Positions 59,861 to 64,000 of a stretch of DNA of 64,000 bases are shown here, piece after piece. Position numbers and translations under genes: made by a program. The stretch's first letter is position 1, and every line of letters starts with the position of its first letter. The stretch is from NCBI GenBank assembly GCA_031841125.1, contig CM063109.1:2642321-2706320 (forward strand), read 5' to 3'. The notes under the pieces are model-generated. The model was given only the letters and a program-made list of their open reading frames with translations. It was not told the DNA's origin and did not search any database. This DNA is from Acanthococcus lagerstroemiae (lineage: Eukaryota; Arthropoda; Insecta; Hemiptera; Eriococcidae).

Positions 59861-61250
59861 GGCATTTGTTCACTGATAAGATATTTAAAAACGCGTATTA
59901 AAATCCGGGAAATTCGTCGCTGAATTATAGCGCGAATTTGAAGGACTAACTTGATTTTTAAAAATGTCATTCACAAAGATTTACAGCGTGAATATACACT
60001 TGAATTATACATAATTATACTGGCATTTTATTCTTATTTTCGGCGTAAGTTGTACGCAAACTTTCTTACGAGAACGCCAGTATTTTCTGTGCTAAGTGGA
60101 AAAAGTAAAGCAAGCGAGCACGTACATATCAGGTTGTAAATACAAACTTTCGAAAAATCCGCCGAATTTTGACGAAAAAGCCACAAAGCAAACCACAGAT
60201 AGAAACGGAGAGTAGACGTGTTGATTTTCACACCCTGCTCTACCCTGCCACCCACGTATGAAACGTAAACAAGAACACTAGTCATTGTTCGGTAAAAATA
60301 TAAGAGCAGACTCGTGAAGACCGAATTACGAGATAGTTATTTCCGACCTGTTCAGATTTGTGGCACATCTTTATACGAGTTCAATATTTTTTTGCTTCAC
60401 CCCATGACGTATAGGGCTATTCCAGTACTCCATATTGCATACGTAGTGTATGATAAAGATATGTAATCGTAATATATTATGGTCTTACGCTCGTACCAGT
60501 GAGTTTCGAGTTTCGTCTTTCGTCTCGTACCTTATGCTTATTACCTCGTTTGTCTTCTCTGTTCTCTGTATAATTCGAAATTTTTGTTTTTTGAATATTC
60601 CTCATGACCTTACCGTATGATCATCGACGTCACTGAATAACAGTTCAATTTTCGGCTTACACTTTCGATAACGCAATTCAGCAACGTTCAACATTGCCGA
60701 ACGAATTCATTTTCTCAAAAAATTCTGATCTCCGGCATTTTCAAGTATCCACTGCATTCGCGGGCCCATTTCGCACATGAAATTCGGTTATCATACACTA
60801 CCAACTTGATAACAGGAGAGGCGAGTAAATATGCAATATGGGGTACTGTAAAAGCCCTATTGAAGCGATCAAACTTCGTGAAAGAACGCAAAGAATGCAC
60901 AGCGTTATCATTCGTCGCACTGAAAGAACGAACGCGAACGAAAGAACGCATTCTTCAAAAAGCCGTTCGCGATTCACAAATGGTGGCTTTTGCGTTCGTT
61001 CGTCACGTTTTGAGGGTTCTTATTTCGCAAGCGAAAACGCAAAGGCCGTTCGCAAACGGAAACTGAGAAACGAGTAGCTTGTTCGTGCCGTTCGTTCACG
61101 GAGTTCAAAAACAGCCATGTTAGGAAGAAGGGAGAGGAGTCCTACTGTTTTTAATCACAAAATAAGAAATTTGCTAATTAGGAAAATGTTTCAACAACTT
61201 CTTCACTTTCAACATTTTGTCAACTAAATTAAATATAAAGTTTCCTCCCC

Positions 61251-61290
<40 letters not shown>

Positions 61291-61428
61291 AGTGTCTTCA
61301 CTTGAATACTGTCTAATATTTCCAACAATCCAAACTAGGGAATATTCAGCCAACTGACAAAACCCGATACATCTTTGAAGGTGTCTCTACCAGAACCCAT
61401 TCCCTTAGATACGGCTAAGGTACACCTA
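59861..61428. other. Intergenic with inverted GAACG words and a poly-A tract
   Basis: Between 60870 and 61110 words such as GAAAGAACG, GAACGAACGCG and CGTTCGTTC recur in both orientations, suggesting a decayed foldback. A 33-base A run occupies 61255-61287. No gene seen. Confidence 0.4.
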
Positions 61429-61700
61429 GTGGCGTAGCCAGGATTTTTCCAAACGGGGGAGGGGGGATCAAAGTAAGATAAGGGAGAAAAAGACAGAAAT
61501 TGAGGTCTTTTTTTTTAGAAAATTGCCGATATTAGAGGACTATTTTATAAAAAATGAAGGTAAAATTACTGCTCGAGCAAAATTTTTCGAAAGAACGTGT
61601 TTTGAAGGCGAAAATTTACTCATTTTTGCATATTTTATATTCAATTTCAGGTGCCTTGGGGGGAGTATGCGCCACCTTCGCCCCCCCTGGCTACGCCACT
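61429..61700. mobile_element. MITE with AGTGGCGTAGCCAGG ends
   Basis: A 15-bp perfect inverted terminal repeat, AGTGGCGTAGCCAGG and CCTGGCTACGCCACT, encloses 272 bp with a G-rich tract just inside the left end and a C run just inside the right end. Similar 'GTGGCGTAGCCAGG' termini are very widespread in insect MITEs. Non-coding. Confidence 0.88.
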
Positions 61701-62189
61701 GGGTGCACCTCAGTATTCTGATACAAGCTGCAGTGTTTTAACTTTTATAATATGGATGGAAATGAAGAAGTGTAAAACAACGACACTGACATTAGACTAA
61801 GAAAAACGTGTTCTTTTTTTGTTTACGAAACTGGTTGAAGAATAAAATGCACAAAACGAAGCTGATGAGAAGCTCATGGCAGCACTCTTGTTCAGAACTG
61901 CAAATATTAAAGAAACTCGGTAAAAACTATCTAATGATCTGTCAACAACATTCCGAGTATTTTTAACCCAATTAAGATACAATAGCACTTTTTTTTTTTG
62001 ATTCTTCAGAATAACTAATACTCGACAGTACCAGATTAAGACCCCCTCAGTTTGTTGAGGTCGATCAAAACTCATCAGAACTGCATTTAAATTCAAGACT
62101 GTGCGAAGAATTCGTAACTGTGGTTAGGCTAATTAAATTTTGTGAGATTAGGGGGTCCATGATAAAACTTAGGGAAACTGTATCCGGAC
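61701..62189. other. Intergenic, no recognised gene
   Basis: Only a short unsupported minus-strand frame (62096-61797) and a T run near 61988-61999. Confidence 0.4.
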
Positions 62190-62410
62190 GTCTCAGTACT
62201 TGAAACTCGTAAATACTGTATTTAAACTTCTTGAAAACGTACCGAGACTCGTTAAGACTCTGAAAAATTCGTTAAAATTACTGACAAATTCGCAGACTTG
62301 TTAAGACTATTCTAAAAGTCATGAGGTCTACATTAACACAAAGATAACTTTTTTATGACTTTATAAAGACGCATTAAAACTCATTTAGGCTATTTCAAGA
62401 CTATTTAAAA
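62190..62410. repeat. GACTCGTTAAGACT degenerate tandem array
   Basis: Shortly spaced words: GAGACTCGTTAAGACTCTG near 62240, AATTCGTTAAAATTACTG near 62268, GACTTGTTAAGACTATTC near 62294, CATTAAAACTCATTTAGG near 62371, and AAGACTATTTAAAAG near 62397. The clearest of the three related stretches in this window. Confidence 0.55.
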
Positions 62411-64000
62411 GCCTCGGTTCCTTTTTTTTATAACTCTACAAAGACCACCAAAGATGCCATATCACGCTTACTACTAGTACACGAGTAATCAACTATCACC
62501 AAATTTCGAAAACTTTTTCAATTTTTTTCCTTTCAGGAAATTCAAATTGTTTGAAACGTCGTGTTTTATGTTGTAACGTTTTTCTCGCATATTACGACAT
62601 TTTATTCTTCAAGGTCGAGACAGGATTTAATTTGTGACACCACACGGAAATTTACGTTTATTGTTGGGAAAATGGCATAGCGCTCTCACCCGTCAAGAAT
62701 TCAGATTTAAATACGACGTGCTTCTTTTTACTGTCTTTAGCGAAGTATATACATTTCTGTTTTCAACTCAAAAATTTAATTGTTTTTGAGTAGCGTCTCT
62801 TTTCCGGGCCGGCGATATGCATATTCTGAATCACGCGCATCAACAGACGAACCGAGACCTTGATGCGTCATTCGGCTGATTATAGTACAATATGGTAATG
62901 CGCTCCTCGAAATTAGGTATGTACTCTAATTATTGTTTACAGCCGATAAGAACAACCGAGAGTTAACAGAGTACGGAATACGGACCGCCACAGAAAGGAT
63001 ACCGCCTGTACCTCATGAATGTGCAAATGAAGAGTGCGTCGTCCGCCGCCGTGGCCTTTGGCCGTTGCGTAACAAGTGCATTCGATTTAGCGGTCGCAGC
63101 AGAAGTCATTGTATCGAAATTCACACGATTTTATTAGGTCCTAGTAACCTTTAGTATCAGTGAACTCATGTTCCTTTCATAGAACTAATTTTACACCCCG
63201 GAAAGTGAGTGGTTCCGAATGTATGGTGTTTTGACGTTTCGATTCGGAAACCCACGGAAATTCGTCGAGATATCGAATGAAATAATTGTTCGAAACGTTA
63301 CTAACCTAAATCTAGTTTTGTTGGCTTTGTAATCGACAGGAATAATGACGATATTCGATAGGAGATGTACAAGATCAAAGAAGCTGAATACAGGGAAAAA
63401 AATTGTACCAACAGATAGGTTACCTCAATGTATCGATGAAACAGGTAGCTAGCGAGCCAGCCATCCAGGGATACTAACACAGAGTTAGCTATTTCGTCAT
63501 TAAACGGGCAAACAAGCAGCTAGTTGGACAGTCAGAAAGAGAAAGAAGCAAGACTGACAGACAGACAGACAAACCAACAAAAAAAGAGACCCACAAGTAG
63601 GTCATAAACGAAACGTTTGTCAACGAAGGGGTTCAGCCACAAAAGAGCCAAGCATAGCTACACAGATTGTTTGCATTCTGTCAAGGTAGTGATGAGAATG
63701 CCAGAATGCATGTTTCCAGTCCTACTCAAAACTGACACGTGAGTGTAAGTCTGTTACTGCTGCACGAATTTCGAACGAGCAAAATGAACATTGAAAATGA
63801 AAAAACCAGACAGGAACCAATTGTCATTTGAAGTGTTTAATATTAAAACGCGTAAGCGCAATTTAATTGGAGTATTCGGAGTCAACCTTGTCAGTACTGA
63901 ACAGCCAGAAAACTGGAAGGCGATTTTCATATTTTCACCCAACGATTTACTTCCCGAGCGCAATCATTTTCATTATCCAGCTTTTTTCTCATTTTTTCTT
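62411..64000. other. Right-end intergenic stretch
   Basis: No gene recognised. A short GACA-rich simple repeat (about 63553-63574) is present. The plus-strand frame at 62933-63154 has a few cysteines but no motif I recognise. Confidence 0.4.

Overview
The window is nuclear DNA from an insect. It is AT-rich, has spliced genes with GT-AG introns, and is dense in class I and II transposon relics. Two lipid-related gene models are built entirely from sequence: an acyl-CoA delta-9/delta-11 type fatty-acid desaturase and the 5' part of an ABCA-subfamily ABC transporter. Both lie on the minus strand. The desaturase family and the R1-clade and mariner relics point to Insecta. I cannot fix the order from this sequence; Hemiptera is possible but unproven. 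There are no bacterial-style operons, rRNA, CRISPR or convincing tRNA genes.

Layout. Positions 1-930 are T-rich low-complexity DNA and a minisatellite. Positions 1004-2062 are a dead LINE reverse transcriptase inside an intron of the ABCA gene, whose first five coding exons run from 4928 down to 2569; the rest of that gene lies beyond the left edge. Positions 5000-10500 are intergenic, with a near-perfect foldback element at 7170-7352 and a diverged tandem pair at about 8708-9315. The desaturase spans 30808 down to 10516 in five coding exons. Joined, they make a complete 358-residue protein with all three histidine boxes. Its second intron is over 13 kb long and full of repeats.

The most notable structure is a 3.5-kb direct tandem duplication, 12242-15741 and 15742 to about 19265. 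It duplicates desaturase exon 3, which carries the second histidine box, with no base change. The exon is 206 nt, so using both copies shifts the frame and soon meets a stop codon. A working transcript must therefore choose one copy. A real tandem duplication and an assembly artefact from two haplotypes both remain possible.

From about 31 kb to the right end I see no convincing host coding exon. The region is a patchwork of repeats: an internally deleted mariner (34881-35764), a 1.2-kb element with 31-bp inverted ends and eight internal copies of a short motif (37492-38679), an hAT-type element with a perfect 8-bp target duplication (50648-51412), a 705-bp inverted-repeat element (53439-54143), several MITEs and foldbacks, a 228-bp direct repeat pair, R1 retrotransposon fragments, simple repeats and frequent long G/C homopolymers.

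The two genes share a strand, with the desaturase 3' end about 5.6 kb upstream of the ABCA start codon. One makes unsaturated acyl-CoA in the ER. The other belongs to a family of lipid exporters. Any functional link between them is only a suggestion.
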